Assembly: GCA_019634955.1 (NCBI GenBank)
Contig: JAHCAK010000003.1
Location: forward strand, 1 to 64,000
Reading direction: 5' to 3'
DNA from: Burkholderiales bacterium
GTDB lineage: Bacteria; Pseudomonadota; Gammaproteobacteria; Burkholderiales; Usitatibacteraceae
Length of the DNA: 64,000 bases
Shown: piece by piece, positions 50,854 to 60,474 of the stretch
Layout: the number at the start of each line of letters is the position of its first letter
How positions within the stretch are numbered: the first letter of the stretch is position 1
Program-made: the position numbers and the translations under genes
The notes under the pieces: model-generated
The model's database searches: none
Seen by the model: the letters and a program-made list of their open reading frames with translations, nothing else
Told to the model about the DNA's origin: nothing

Positions 50854-51128
50854 GCACCCGGGGGAAGCGCGCTTCCGCAAGGAGGCGCGGGATATCCCAA
50901 GGGGCACGCATCCGCGTGCCCTTTCCATTCGCCGGCCGCGCGCCGGCAAGTCTCGCGAACCAGCGCGCCGCATTGCGGGTGCGCGGCGACAGCGGCCAGG
51001 TGCCTGCCGACCATGCGCGCAAGCCGCGGGCAGGGCGAGGCCGCGTGCCGGCTCATGAGGTAGAGGGTGGCCGCGAGCAGGCAATCCACGCCCGCCTCGG
51101 CGGCCTCAGTGAACGGATGCCGGTCCAT
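50850..51128 (-). CDS. Small uncharacterised protein, paralogue of the upstream gene
   Basis: This 92-aa protein is of unknown function. Its core (CLLAATLYLMSRHA, LARMVGRHLAAVAAHP, ETCRRAAGEW) aligns clearly with the 81-aa protein encoded just upstream. That similarity is the main evidence that both are real genes. Its start overlaps the upstream gene by 23 bases. It is the third gene of the hemP operon candidate, so an iron-related role is possible. Confidence 0.7.
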   Translation of the reverse strand: MDRHPFTEAAEAGVDCLLAATLYLMSRHAASPCPRLARMVGRHLAAVAAHPQCGALVRETCRRAAGEWKGHADACPLGYPAPPCGSALPPGA

Positions 51129-51351
51129 GCCCGCCTGCCGTCGCCGCGAGCCGCTCCTCCCACTGCGCCGCGAGGCGCCGGCACACGGTGCGCATTTCGG
51201 CCGATAGCGCCGGGTGGCCGGCGAGCTTCTCGAGGTTGGCGACGATGCGGCGCACGAAGACCGGCGCCTCGCCGGAGTGGGGGCAACTCATGAGGCAGAG
51301 GGTGCCGGCCAGCAGGGCCTGGGGTTCGAGGAAGTCGGGCAGTTCGCGCAT
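51106..51351 (-). CDS. Small uncharacterised protein downstream of hemP
   Basis: This 81-aa protein is of unknown function, with LLAGTLCLMSCPHS, VRRIVANLEKLAGHP and CRRLAAQWEERLA. It is paralogous to the next gene. ATG 51351 has GGAGG five bases upstream. It begins 20 bases after the hemP stop and is probably co-transcribed with it from the Fur-like promoter region. Confidence 0.75.
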   Translation of the reverse strand: MRELPDFLEPQALLAGTLCLMSCPHSGEAPVFVRRIVANLEKLAGHPALSAEMRTVCRRLAAQWEERLAATAGGHGPASVH

Positions 51352-51371
51352 GGGGCCTCCGGGTCTCGGGA

Positions 51372-51563
51372 TCACTTGGTGAGGATGAGCTTGCCCAGCC
51401 TCGTGCGGCGCAGCGAGTAGGTCTCGCCCTCGTGCTCGATGAGCACGAGGCTGGCGTCGCCGAACAGGGCGCGGCTGGCGATCCGGACGGGGCCCGCGGC
51501 GGGGGCGCCGGCGGGTGCCGGGGCCTCGCGGTCCTGCGTCGGAAGGGGCTTGCGGTCGCTCAA
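51372..51563 (-). CDS. hemP: Hemin uptake protein HemP family
   Basis: This 63-aa protein ends with the family signature: RIASRALFGDASLVLIEHEG, then YSLRRTRLGKLILTK. HemP is a small protein linked to heme or iron uptake; in some betaproteobacteria it activates heme-receptor genes. TTG 51563 is chosen, giving MSDRKPLPTQ and the usual family length. The frame stays open upstream but crosses the Fur-like box. It is divergent from the siderophore receptor. Confidence 0.88.
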   Translation of the reverse strand: MSDRKPLPTQDREAPAPAGAPAAGPVRIASRALFGDASLVLIEHEGETYSLRRTRLGKLILTK

Positions 51564-51600
51564 GGCTTGATTTCCGGGTGAGTCGTGGGTATTATCGTAT

Positions 51601-51615
51601 TGCGAATGGTTCGCA
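51601..51615. promoter_or_regulatory. Fur-like box between hemP and the siderophore receptor
   Basis: TGCGAA and TTCGCA flank TGG as a perfect inverted repeat (51601-51615), set in the only AT-rich stretch nearby. It matches the GCGAAT/ATTCGC-like Fur sites of betaproteobacteria better than the enterobacterial consensus. Placed between two divergent iron genes, it probably makes both iron-repressed. Confidence 0.65.
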
Positions 51616-51700
51616 TTTGCAAGCAATTCCGCACCCCTGCCAGCCAGCGGTCCTCCGCGAGCCAGCTCCATCCGCCAGCGCTCACTCGAGGAGAACACCC

Positions 51701-53953
51701 TTGGCCAAGTCCCGCCCTTCCGGTCGCCCGCCCGCGGCCGCCGCCACCCCGAAATCCCCCCGCGTCCTGCCCCTAGGCGCCCTGCTCCTTGCCAGTTCGA
51801 TGGGCGCGGTGGCCCAGGCGCCCGCCGATTCCGGCACGAGCCTTCCGCCCGTCACCGTCAAGGAGCAGCCCGAGCCCGAGGAGACGAAAGCCAAGTCGAC
51901 GCTGCGCGCGAAGGAGACGACCACGGCCAAGGGCAGGCAGGCCCTGCGCGACGTGCCGCAGTCCGTGACCGTGCTCACCGAGATGCTCATCGACGACCGC
52001 AACCTCGACGACTTCCGCGAGGTGCTGAAGACGGTCGCCGGCGTCTCCTTCCTCGCCGGCGAGACCGGCGAGGAGGACATCCGCCTGCGCGGCTTCTCGC
52101 TGGGGCAGGCGGGCGACATCTACGCGGACGGCCTGAAGGACGCGCCCCTCGTCGAGCGCGACACCTTCAACCTCGACCGCATCGAGGTCCTCAAGGGTTC
52201 CGCGTCCATGCTCTTCGGCAAGGGCTCCACGGGCGGCGTGGTGAACCAGGTCTCCAAGCAGCCGTTCCTCGTCACGCGCCAGGAGGTGGACCTCACCCTG
52301 GGCAGCGGCCGGGAAGCGCGCCTCACGGGCGACTTCAACGTGCGCACGGGCGAGGACGCCGCGCTTCGCGTGAACGTCCTCGGCCACCACGCCGACAACC
52401 ACGGCGCGAAGGTGGAGAAGAAGGGCATCGCCCCGACGTTCCGCTGGGGCATCGGCCTCAGGGACGAGTTCTCGCTCGGCGCCTATTACCTCGACACCGA
52501 CGGCCGCCCGCTCTACAACCACCCGTGGTTCCTGGTGAACGGCCGCCTGAGGCCCTCGCTGCCGGCGGAGAACTACTACGGCCTCGCGAGCGACTACCTG
52601 CGCACGGAAACCGCCTACGCGACCGCCTCGCACGTCCACCGCTTCGACGCGCGGACGGCGCTGAAGACCACGCTGCGCCACGGCCGCTACGAGCGCGACC
52701 TCTGGTCGAGCGTGATCGGCTTCGTGCCTGCCGCCCAGCAGCCCGGCGGCGTCGCCGTGACGCCCGACACGATCAACGCCGACACGCTGCTCCAGCGAAC
52801 GCCCAAGGGACGCAAGGCCGAGACCGACCTCACGCAGCTCCAAAGCGAGCTCACCGCGGCGCTCGGCCGCCACTCGCTCATCGCGGGCATCGACCTCTCC
52901 TTCGAGGACGCGAAGCGCGCCAACAACTTCGCCGGCGCGCAGAGCGGGCTGCGCACCACCGTGGGCACGCCCAACGACGGCGACTCGCGCGACGACACGC
53001 GCGGCGCGCCGAACTGGAACACTTTCGAGGCCGACAGCGCGGGGCTCTTCCTGCAGGACACGGTGAGCGTCACCGATACGCTCAAGGCGGTGGCGGGCCT
53101 CCGCTACGACCGCTTCAAGGCCTCCTACGTGACGGCCGCGACGACCGCGCCCAACGGCACCGTCACCCCGTCGACCACCTTCGACACGACCGAGGGCCTG
53201 TGGAGCCCGCGCGTGGGCCTGCTCTTCCAGCCCGACGCGAACACCTCGTGGTACGCCTCGTGGGGAACCTCGTACAACACCTCGGGGGACACCTACCAGT
53301 TCACGCCGGGCAACCCGAACCTGCGCGACGCAAACACGCCGCCCGAGAAGAGCCGCAACTTCGAGTTGGGCGGCAAGTTCGAGCTCTTCGCCAACAACCT
53401 CTCGCTGGCAATCGCCGCGTTCCGCTCGGAGAAATACAACGAGAGGAACACCGACCCCGACACGGCGGCCGCGCAGAACCTCCTCTCGGGCAAGCGCCAC
53501 GCCTCGGGCCTCGAGATCAACGTGGCCGGGCGGATCACGCCGCGGTGGGAGGTGTTCTACAACCACACCTGGATCCCCAGCGCGAAGATCGACCGCAGCA
53601 ACGTCGCGCTCAACGCCGCCGGCACCGGCGCGCAGGTGCAGGGCGACCGGCCGGGCCTCACGCCGAAGCACAGCGCGAGCCTGTGGACCACGTACCGCGT
53701 CTCGTCGAAGGTGCGCCTGGGCCTGGGCCTCAACCACCGCGGCGAGCAGAACCCCGAGGGCGCGCGCCACGTCCTCGCGCCCGCGTTCACCACTGCCGAC
53801 GCCATGGCCGAGTACCTGGTGAACGACGACCTGTCGCTCAAGCTGAACGTGACCAACCTCGGCGACAGGCTCTACGCCGACTCCCTCTACCGCGGCTTCT
53901 ACGCGCCGGGCGCGCCGCGCGCGGTGCAGCTCTCGCTGAAGGCCGCGTTCTGA
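51701..53953 (+). CDS. TonB-dependent siderophore receptor (Fiu-like)
   Basis: This 750-aa outer-membrane receptor starts at TTG, supported by GAGGAG at 51688-51693. A long N-terminal signal region ends AVAQA near residue 47. The plug domain has [17 protein letters not shown] and [20 protein letters not shown], then [20 protein letters not shown]. The C-terminal barrel ends in aromatic F (QLSLKAAF). The sequence type and the adjacent piuC suggest a catecholate siderophore receptor. It is the first gene of the piuC-tonB-exbBD set and energised by it. Confidence 0.92.
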   Translation: MAKSRPSGRPPAAAATPKSPRVLPLGALLLASSMGAVAQAPADSGTSLPPVTVKEQPEPEETKAKSTLRAKETTTAKGRQALRDVPQSVTVLTEMLIDDRNLDDFREVLKTVAGVSFLAGETGEEDIRLRGFSLGQAGDIYADGLKDAPLVERDTFNLDRIEVLKGSASMLFGKGSTGGVVNQVSKQPFLVTRQEVDLTLGSGREARLTGDFNVRTGEDAALRVNVLGHHADNHGAKVEKKGIAPTFRWGIGLRDEFSLGAYYLDTDGRPLYNHPWFLVNGRLRPSLPAENYYGLASDYLRTETAYATASHVHRFDARTALKTTLRHGRYERDLWSSVIGFVPAAQQPGGVAVTPDTINADTLLQRTPKGRKAETDLTQLQSELTAALGRHSLIAGIDLSFEDAKRANNFAGAQSGLRTTVGTPNDGDSRDDTRGAPNWNTFEADSAGLFLQDTVSVTDTLKAVAGLRYDRFKASYVTAATTAPNGTVTPSTTFDTTEGLWSPRVGLLFQPDANTSWYASWGTSYNTSGDTYQFTPGNPNLRDANTPPEKSRNFELGGKFELFANNLSLAIAAFRSEKYNERNTDPDTAAAQNLLSGKRHASGLEINVAGRITPRWEVFYNHTWIPSAKIDRSNVALNAAGTGAQVQGDRPGLTPKHSASLWTTYRVSSKVRLGLGLNHRGEQNPEGARHVLAPAFTTADAMAEYLVNDDLSLKLNVTNLGDRLYADSLYRGFYAPGAPRAVQLSLKAAF

Positions 53954-53978
53954 AACCCGCACGCCTGCCCCCGACGCC

Positions 53979-54665
53979 ATGCTCATCCACCTGAAGAACG
54001 TCCTCACTCCCGAGGAACTCCGGCAGGCACGCGCCCTGCTGGGCGACGACGCGCCGTGGGTGGATGGCCGCACGAGCGCCGGCGGGCAGGCGGTCGCGCA
54101 GAAGGCGAACCGCCAGCTCGCGCAGGAGAGCGCCCAGGCCGCGAATCTGCAGGCCCTCGTGCTCGCGGCGGTGCGACGCGACCCGGTGTTCTTTTCGGCC
54201 GCCCTCCCGCGGCGCATCTTCAACCCCCTCTTCAACCGCTACGACCCCGAGGCGCCGCGCTACGGCCCGCACGTCGACGGGGCCGTGCTGCACTCGCGGG
54301 CGACGCAGGAGTGGGTCCGCACCGACATCTCCTGCACGCTCTTCCTCGCCGACCCGGCCGAGTACGATGGCGGCGAGCTCTCGGTGCAGGACACCTTCGG
54401 CAGTCGGCGCGTGAAGCTCCCCGCGGGCGACGCCGTGCTCTATCCCGGCACGAGCGTGCACGAGGTCACCCCCGTCACGCGCGGGGCGCGCCTCGCGAGC
54501 TTCTTCTGGATCGAGAGCATGGTGCGCAGCGACGAGCGGCGCCGCCTGCTCTTCGACCTCGACATGAACCTGCTCAAGCTGCGCGAGCGCCACGGCGAGA
54601 CCGCCGAGGCCACCGCGCTCACGGGCATCTACCACAACCTGCTGCGGCAATGGGCAAGCACCTGA
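53979..54665 (+). CDS. piuC: PKHD-type Fe(II)/2-oxoglutarate hydroxylase PiuC
   Basis: This 228-aa dioxygenase has the iron-binding H-x-D in YGPHVDGAV (near 97-99), the distal His in TSVHEVTPV (near 160) and the 2-oxoglutarate Arg in TRGARLAS (near 170). PiuC/YbiX genes usually sit beside Fiu-type catecholate receptors and are iron-repressed. The substrate is not settled. It lies 25 bases after the receptor and overlaps the next gene by 16 bases. Confidence 0.93.
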   Translation: MLIHLKNVLTPEELRQARALLGDDAPWVDGRTSAGGQAVAQKANRQLAQESAQAANLQALVLAAVRRDPVFFSAALPRRIFNPLFNRYDPEAPRYGPHVDGAVLHSRATQEWVRTDISCTLFLADPAEYDGGELSVQDTFGSRRVKLPAGDAVLYPGTSVHEVTPVTRGARLASFFWIESMVRSDERRRLLFDLDMNLLKLRERHGETAEATALTGIYHNLLRQWAST

Positions 54666-55741
54666 ACCTCCCCCCGGGCCTCGTGACGCTCGCCGACCAT
54701 CGCGAGCACGCGCGCCGCTCGCTCGACGCGCGCACCTGGGCGTACTTCGACGGGGGCGCCGCCGACGAGATCACGCTGCGCGCCAACCGCGCGGCGTGGG
54801 AGGCGATCCGGCTGCGCCCGCGCGTGCTGGCGGATCTCTCCGGCTTCGACCCGGGCACCGCGCTGCTCGGCCGCGCGATGGCCGCGCCCGTCCTCGTGGC
54901 GCCCATGGCGCACCAGGGCCTCGCGCACCCGGACGCGGAACGCGGCACGGCGCTGGCCGCCGCCGCCCTCGGCGTGGGCCTGGTGCTCGCGACGCAGAGC
55001 GGCACGCCGCTCGAGGAAGTGGCGCGCGCGAGCCTGCCCGAGCCCGACCGCGGGCCGCTCTGGTTCCAGCTCTACTGGCTGGGCAACCGCGCCTGGGTGC
55101 GCGAGCTGGTCGACCGCGCGCGGCGGGCCGGCTACGAGGCCATCGTCCTCACGGTGGATGCACCCGTGCAGGGCGTGCGCGACGCCGAGCGTCGTGCGGG
55201 CTTCACCTTGCCGCCCGGCCTCGAGAGCCCGCACGCCCCCCCGGTCGCGAAAGGCGCGAGGCTCGCGGCGCTGCTCCAGCAGGCCGCGACCTGGGACGAC
55301 GTCGCGTGGCTCGCGTCCGAGTCGACGCTCCCGGTGCTCCTCAAGGGCATCACCCACCCGGCCGACGCCGCGCTCGCTCTCGAGGCCGGCGCGGCCGGCA
55401 TCATCGTTTCCAACCACGGCGGCCGCGTGCTCGACACCCTGCCCGCGACTGCCGCCGTGCTGCCGGAGATCGCCGCCGCGGTGGATGGCCGCGTCCCGGT
55501 GCTGGTCGACGGCGGCATCCGGCGCGGCACCGACGTCGTGAAGGCGCTCGCCCTCGGCGCGGATGCGGTCCTCGTCGGCCGGCCCGTGCTGCACGGGCTG
55601 GCGAACGCGGGCGCAGCCGGCGTGGCCCACGTGCTGCGCCTGCTGCTGGACGAGTTCATGGCCGCCATGGCGCTGTGCGGCAAGCGCCGCGTGGCCGGCC
55701 TGCGCGATGCGGGGCTCGTGGAGGCGCCGTCGCGGCCATGA
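54650..55741 (+). CDS. FMN-dependent alpha-hydroxy-acid oxidase
   Basis: This 363-aa TIM-barrel flavoenzyme oxidises 2-hydroxy acids such as lactate or glycolate. Family features are the N-terminal [13 protein letters not shown] (32-44), [14 protein letters not shown], the K in VLLKGI, the catalytic histidine and arginine in [12 protein letters not shown] (near 262-273), and the FMN phosphate site [22 protein letters not shown]. It is unexpectedly placed inside an iron-uptake operon, overlapping piuC by 16 bases and tonB by 4. Its oxidase or dehydrogenase mode cannot be told from sequence. Confidence 0.88.
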   Translation: MGKHLNLPPGLVTLADHREHARRSLDARTWAYFDGGAADEITLRANRAAWEAIRLRPRVLADLSGFDPGTALLGRAMAAPVLVAPMAHQGLAHPDAERGTALAAAALGVGLVLATQSGTPLEEVARASLPEPDRGPLWFQLYWLGNRAWVRELVDRARRAGYEAIVLTVDAPVQGVRDAERRAGFTLPPGLESPHAPPVAKGARLAALLQQAATWDDVAWLASESTLPVLLKGITHPADAALALEAGAAGIIVSNHGGRVLDTLPATAAVLPEIAAAVDGRVPVLVDGGIRRGTDVVKALALGADAVLVGRPVLHGLANAGAAGVAHVLRLLLDEFMAAMALCGKRRVAGLRDAGLVEAPSRP

Positions 55742-56403
55742 AGGCGAAGACCCGCAACACCCTTATCAGCGGCGCCGTCGTCGCAGCACACGCCGGCGTG
55801 CTCGTGGCGCTCGCGGCCGGGGCGCAACCGCTTCGGGACGAGGTGATCATCCCGGCGATGGTCGTCGCCGAGTCGGTGGACCTCGCCGCGCCCGCACCGC
55901 GCCCGGAGGCGCCCGAGCCGGCGCCGAAGCCCGCGCCGCGCGAGGTGAAGCACGAGCCGGCCCCGCGCAAGCCCGCACCCGAGCCTTCCCCGCTGCCGGT
56001 CGCCGCGCCATCGCCGGAACCCCTGCCCGCGGCCCCGGCGGCGGAGCGGGAAAGCTCCCCGCCCTCCCCCGCGCGACGCGAGGTCGCGGCCGCGCCCGCC
56101 GCGCCACCCGCCCCGCCGAAGGTGGAGCTGCCGAGCGCGAGCGCCGCCTATCTCGAGAACCCGCCGCCGGAGTACCCGCGGGCGAGCCGCCGCCTCGGCG
56201 AGCAGGGACGCGTGGTGCTGCGCGTGCTGATCGGCGCCGACGGCGCCGCGGCGCAGGCCGAGATCCGCGCCTCGAGCGGCTTCGAGCGGCTCGACCAGGC
56301 GGCGCTGCGCGCCGTGCTGCGCTGGAAGTACGTCCCCGGCCGGCGCGGCGGCACGCCCGAGGCCATGTGGTTCAACGTTCCCGTCCAATTCGTCCTGGAG
56401 TAG
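55738..56403 (+). CDS. tonB: TonB energy transducer
   Basis: This 221-aa protein has an N-terminal membrane helix (about 10-28), a long proline/alanine-rich periplasmic spacer (about 50-130) and a C-terminal TonB domain. The domain contains NPPPEYPRASRRLGEQGRVV, SSGFERLDQAALRAV and WKYVPGRR. It couples ExbB/ExbD proton flow to the receptor encoded upstream. The ATGA overlap with the flavoenzyme gene and the immediate exbB downstream show one operon. Confidence 0.92.
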   Translation: MKAKTRNTLISGAVVAAHAGVLVALAAGAQPLRDEVIIPAMVVAESVDLAAPAPRPEAPEPAPKPAPREVKHEPAPRKPAPEPSPLPVAAPSPEPLPAAPAAERESSPPSPARREVAAAPAAPPAPPKVELPSASAAYLENPPPEYPRASRRLGEQGRVVLRVLIGADGAAAQAEIRASSGFERLDQAALRAVLRWKYVPGRRGGTPEAMWFNVPVQFVLE

Positions 56404-56405
56404 CC

Positions 56406-57152
56406 ATGCACACCCCCTTCGGCCTTTCCCACGTCTGGCATCAAGGCGACCTGATCACGCGCACCGTCGTGATCGTGCTCCTCGTCATGTCCGTGGTCTC
56501 GTGGATCGTGATCGCCATCAAGGCGCTGGACCTGCGCCGCCATCGCGCACAGGCGCGCGGTTGCGAGGGCTTCTGGCACAGCGCCGACTTCGCCGACGGC
56601 CTGGCGAAACTGGAGGGAGCGACGCGCGCCGCGGAGGACAATCCCTTCCGGGCGATCGCCATGGAGGGGCGCGACGCCACCCACCACATCCTGCACCTCG
56701 ACGGCGGCACGCCGGGACAGCTCCACGACAGCCTCGACGTGAGCGACTGGGTGACGCGCTCGCTCAGGAACGCCATCGACGACTTCACGGCGCGGCTGCA
56801 ATCGGGGCTGGGCATCCTCGCCTCCGTCGGCGCGACCGCCCCCTTCGTGGGGCTCTTCGGCACGGTGTGGGGCATCTACCACGCGCTGCTGGGCATCGGC
56901 GAGGCAGGCACCGCCACGATCGACAAGGTGGCCGGGCCCATCGGGGAAGCGCTCATCATGACGGCGCTGGGCCTCGCGGTCGCCATCCCCGCCGTGCTGG
57001 GCTACAACGCGCTCGTGCGCGGCAACAAGGGCGTGCTGCACAAGCTCAACCGCTTCGCCCACGACCTGCACGCCTACTTCGTCACCGGCGCGCGCGTCTC
57101 CGAGGCCGGGCCGCGGCGCGCGCCGCTCGCGGCCGTGGCTGCGCGGGCCTGA
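56406..57152 (+). CDS. exbB: ExbB/MotA-TolQ family proton channel
   Basis: This 248-aa protein has a first membrane helix (about 19-41) and two later ones (about 133-160 and 178-200). They include the conserved SVGATAPFVGLFGTVWGIYHA and EALIMTALGLAVAIPAVLGYN. These carry the proton path of ExbB. It works with ExbD and TonB encoded next to it. The N-terminal periplasmic part is short, as in ExbB of betaproteobacteria. Confidence 0.94.
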   Translation: MHTPFGLSHVWHQGDLITRTVVIVLLVMSVVSWIVIAIKALDLRRHRAQARGCEGFWHSADFADGLAKLEGATRAAEDNPFRAIAMEGRDATHHILHLDGGTPGQLHDSLDVSDWVTRSLRNAIDDFTARLQSGLGILASVGATAPFVGLFGTVWGIYHALLGIGEAGTATIDKVAGPIGEALIMTALGLAVAIPAVLGYNALVRGNKGVLHKLNRFAHDLHAYFVTGARVSEAGPRRAPLAAVAARA

Positions 57153-57162
57153 GGAGCGACCC

Positions 57163-57594
57163 ATGGCATTCGGCGACACCGAAGTCCAGGGCGAGGACGT
57201 GCTCAGCGAGATCAACATGATCCCGCTCATCGACGTGATGCTGGTCCTGCTCATCGTCTTCATCATCACGGTGCCCGTGATCAACCACGCCGTGCGGCTG
57301 GACCTGCCGCAGGCCGCGGCGCAGCGCACGCCCGACACGCCGCAGGTCGTTCGCGTGTCGGTGGACGCGCAGGGCGGATACCACTGGAACGAACAGGCCG
57401 TCTCCGACGAGGCGCTGCGCGCGCGCCTCGGCCAGGCCGCCGCCGGGGACTCGCAGCCGGAGCTGCACATCCGCGGCGACCGCTCGGTGCGCTACGAGCG
57501 CGTGGCGCAGGTGTTGGCGCAGGCGCAGTCGGCGGGCCTGCGCAGGATCGCGTTCGTGACCGACCCGAAGGCCGGCTCGGCGGCCATGCCCTAG
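57163..57594 (+). CDS. exbD: ExbD/TolR family protein
   Basis: This 143-aa protein has one membrane helix (about 20-40, NMIPLIDVMLVLLIVFII) carrying the essential D25 in PLIDV, followed by a periplasmic domain. It completes the TonB-ExbB-ExbD motor. It lies 10 bases after exbB and shares a hairpin with the convergent thioredoxin-like gene at its stop. Confidence 0.93.
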   Translation: MAFGDTEVQGEDVLSEINMIPLIDVMLVLLIVFIITVPVINHAVRLDLPQAAAQRTPDTPQVVRVSVDAQGGYHWNEQAVSDEALRARLGQAAAGDSQPELHIRGDRSVRYERVAQVLAQAQSAGLRRIAFVTDPKAGSAAMP

Positions 57595-57612
57595 CGCGGC
57601 GCCTGCGCGCTA
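57592..57612. terminator. Hairpin spanning both convergent stop codons
   Basis: TAGCGCG (57592-57598) and CGCGCTA (57606-57612) pair around GCGCCTG. Each arm contains the stop codon of one gene: exbD on the plus strand and the thioredoxin-like gene on the minus strand. The symmetry suits a two-way terminator, but T-tracts are absent. Confidence 0.45.
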
Positions 57613-58662
57613 CTTCATCAGCTCGACCTTCTCGCCGCGGGCGCGGCGCGCGGCCGCCCGCGCCTCGATGAAGCGCTGGAACTCGGGCTCGCGCCGGTAC
57701 GCCCCCGAGGCCACGTAGTCGAGGCTGGAGGCGAGGTGGAAGGGACGCAGGTAGCCGTCGACGCGGAAGACCTCGCGGCCCTCGCCATCGAAGAAGACGA
57801 GGCTCGGCGTGTAGGCGATGCCGAGCGCGCGGGCCCAGTCGCGCAGGGTGGTGGCCTCGCCCGCCGGCGTGGTCACGGCCTCGCGCGAAGCGATGTCCAC
57901 GCGCGCGGCGCGGAACGCCGGCAGCAGGGCGGCGACCTCGGGCCGCGCGAAGCCCTCGCCGTGCAGCTCGTCGCAGGCCGCGCAGACCTTCTGCTCGAAG
58001 AGGACCATCAGCGGCGTCTCCGCACGGCCGGCGAGGTCGAGCGGCGGCGCCATGAGCCACGGCTGCGCGTGCAGCTTGCCGCTCGCGCGCGCGGGCTTGC
58101 GCGAGGCGAGGTACTCGGTGAACGAGGCGCCCGCCCCGGAGCCCGCCCGCGCGAAATCCAGGGCAACGTCGAACTCGTGCGGCGGCCGGTAGCCGTTCAG
58201 CCGCAGCGCGGTGGCGCCCTTCTCGTCCAGCACGACGAGCGTGGGCGTGAACTGCACGCGCAGCGCCTTGGCGAAGGCCTTCTCGGTCGTGGCCTTGCCC
58301 TCCAGGTCGGTCACCTCGCGGTCGCCCCAGATGTTCAGCGCGATCACGTCGAAATGCCGGCGCGTCTTCTCCGCGAGCGCCTTGTCGCCGAAATTTTCCA
58401 GCAGGAGCTTCGCGCAGTAAGGGCAGCCATCCTGGTAGAAGTAGACCATCACGCGGCGCCCGGCCTTCGCGGCCTCGGCCACGTCGTCCTTCAGGTCGAG
58501 GAAGGTCTCCTTGAACCACTTCGGCGGCTCGTGGTAGCCGGGGTGGACCAGGCCGGGGGCGAGGGCGGGCGCGTCGGCGGCCGCCGCGGGCAACGCCGTG
58601 GCCAATGCCGCGGCGAAGGCGACGGCCGCGAGGAAGGGAGACCGGGAGGCGGCGAAGTCCAT
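57610..58662 (-). CDS. Exported protein with two thioredoxin-like domains
   Basis: This 350-aa protein has a signal peptide (ends AAAADA near residue 30). The first thioredoxin domain (about 45-175) has the active site CPYC in FYQDGCPYCAKLLL, similar to SoxW-like periplasmic thioredoxins. The second (about 210-330) has CAAC in FEQKVCAACDELH. Both retain the cis-proline regions TPTLVV and TPSLVF. It could reduce or oxidise disulfides in the periplasm, for example for cytochrome or Sco maturation. ATG 58662 is chosen to place the signal peptide at the start. Confidence 0.85.
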   Translation of the reverse strand: MDFAASRSPFLAAVAFAAALATALPAAAADAPALAPGLVHPGYHEPPKWFKETFLDLKDDVAEAAKAGRRVMVYFYQDGCPYCAKLLLENFGDKALAEKTRRHFDVIALNIWGDREVTDLEGKATTEKAFAKALRVQFTPTLVVLDEKGATALRLNGYRPPHEFDVALDFARAGSGAGASFTEYLASRKPARASGKLHAQPWLMAPPLDLAGRAETPLMVLFEQKVCAACDELHGEGFARPEVAALLPAFRAARVDIASREAVTTPAGEATTLRDWARALGIAYTPSLVFFDGEGREVFRVDGYLRPFHLASSLDYVASGAYRREPEFQRFIEARAAARRARGEKVELMK

Positions 58663-58763
58663 GCGCGAGATTCTCCCGTGCCGAAGGCAATCGTCAACCA
58701 TCGCGCTTGCGCCGGGCGCCCCTTGCCGCCATCCTTCCCGTTCCCGCACGCCCCTTCCCGCCC

Positions 58764-60470
58764 ATGCTCCGCCTGCCCGTCCTTCTTGCCGCCCTCGTCG
58801 TTTCCGCCTGCAGTCTTTCCCCCGGACATCGCGCGCCCGCCCCGGACGCGCTTGCCGGTTATCGGCAGGCCGTGGTCACTGCGCACCCGCTCGCGACGAA
58901 GGCGGGGCTGGCGATGCTCGAGCGCGGCGGCTCGCCCGTGGACGCCGCCATCGCCGCGCAGATGGTGCTCGGGCTCGTCGAGCCGCAGTCCTCGGGCATC
59001 GGCGGCGGCAGCCTCGTGCTGCACTGGGACGCGGCCACGGCGCGGCTCTCCTCCTACGACGGGCTGGCAGCCGCCCCGGCGCGTGCCACCGCCAGCCTTC
59101 GCACCGACACCGACGGCAAGCTGCTGCCGTCGGAGCCCTCGCAGCGCGGCGGCCGCACGGTCGGCGTACCGGGCACGGTGGCGGTCCTCGCGATGGCCCA
59201 CCGGCGGCACGGCAAGCTCGCGTGGGGCGATCTCTTCGGCCCGGCGATCGATATCGCGGAGCGCGGCTTTCCGATGCCGCGCTACCTGCACGGCATCCTC
59301 TCGGCGCCGGGCGCCGCGAAGGACCTCGCCGAGCTTCGCGAGCTCTACTTCGCCGCCGATGGCAGCCCCCTTCCCGTGGGCGCGACGGTGCGCAACCCCG
59401 CGTACGCGAAGACCATGCGACGGCTGGCGCTGGGCGGGCCCGAGGGGTTCCTCGACGGCGGCGGCGCGCGCGCGATCGTGGAGGCGGCGCAACGCGGCTT
59501 CCGCCCCTCGCTCATGACCGAGGACGACCTGCGCGACTACCGCGCCGTCGAGCGCGACCCCGTCTGCGCGCCCTTCCTCGCCTATCGCGTATGCACGATG
59601 GCGCCGCCTTCCTTCGGCGGGCTCGTCGTCCTGCAGGTGCTGCAGATGGTCGAGGCGCGCGCGGGCGGCCGGTTCGACTTCGACGATGCGGCCTTCGCGC
59701 ACCTGTATGCCGAGGCCGGCAAGCTCGCGCAGGCCGACCGCCGCCAGCACGTGGGCGACCCGGACTTCGTCGCCGTGCCGGTGGCGGCCCTTGCCTCGCC
59801 CGCCTACGCGCGCTCGCGCGCGGCCGCCATCGACGACGCGCGGGCCGCGAAGGAAGTCCTGCCCGGCCTGCCGCTGCCGCGTGCCGTCGCCCTCGCCCCC
59901 GACGGGAGCGACCCGGTGGCAGCCACCAGCCAGATCGCGATCGTGGATCGCGACGGCAATGCGCTGTCGATCACGACCACCACCAACCTCAACTTCGGGT
60001 CGCGGCTCCTCGTCGACGGCTTCATGCTCAACAACGCGCTGACCAACTTCTCCGCCGCTCCCCGGCCGGGCACGACCATCGCCAACCAGATGGCGCCGCG
60101 CAAGCGGCCCGTGACGTCGATGGCCCCCACGATCGTCTTCGATCGCGACGGCCGGCCCGTCGTCGTGGGCGGGTCGGCCGGCGGCGGGCCGATCGTCGAC
60201 TACATCGCCTCGAGCCTCATCGAGATGCTGGCCAACGGCCGCACGCCGGCCGAGGCGCTTGCGCGGGGCCATCTCAGCACCGCGGCGCCCGGCAAGGTGC
60301 AGCTCGAGAAGGGCACGGCCGCCACCCGGCTCGCGCCAGCGCTGGCGGCGCGCGGCCACGCCGTCGAAGAAGTGCCGCTCGTGAGCGGCCTCGGGTTCCT
60401 GAAGCGCACCGCCTCGGGGTGGATCGGCGCCGCCGACCCGCGCCGCGACGGCGTGGCCCTGGGGAACTGA
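58764..60470 (+). CDS. ggt: Gamma-glutamyltransferase, lipoprotein form
   Basis: This 568-aa protein of the Ntn-hydrolase family breaks gamma-glutamyl bonds of glutathione in the periplasm. The N-terminus has a lipobox-like LVVSAC at 11-16, so it is probably membrane-attached. The large subunit begins near 34 (VTAHPLATKAG). The autocatalytic and catalytic threonine is T388, here in AATSQIAIVDRDG where TTHxSVVD is usual; Thr is kept but the following TH is SQ. GGSAGGG near 471-477 closes the active site. It is followed by the lyase-like gene after 4 bases. Confidence 0.88.
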   Translation: MLRLPVLLAALVVSACSLSPGHRAPAPDALAGYRQAVVTAHPLATKAGLAMLERGGSPVDAAIAAQMVLGLVEPQSSGIGGGSLVLHWDAATARLSSYDGLAAAPARATASLRTDTDGKLLPSEPSQRGGRTVGVPGTVAVLAMAHRRHGKLAWGDLFGPAIDIAERGFPMPRYLHGILSAPGAAKDLAELRELYFAADGSPLPVGATVRNPAYAKTMRRLALGGPEGFLDGGGARAIVEAAQRGFRPSLMTEDDLRDYRAVERDPVCAPFLAYRVCTMAPPSFGGLVVLQVLQMVEARAGGRFDFDDAAFAHLYAEAGKLAQADRRQHVGDPDFVAVPVAALASPAYARSRAAAIDDARAAKEVLPGLPLPRAVALAPDGSDPVAATSQIAIVDRDGNALSITTTTNLNFGSRLLVDGFMLNNALTNFSAAPRPGTTIANQMAPRKRPVTSMAPTIVFDRDGRPVVVGGSAGGGPIVDYIASSLIEMLANGRTPAEALARGHLSTAAPGKVQLEKGTAATRLAPALAARGHAVEEVPLVSGLGFLKRTASGWIGAADPRRDGVALGN

Positions 60471-60474
60471 CGCC

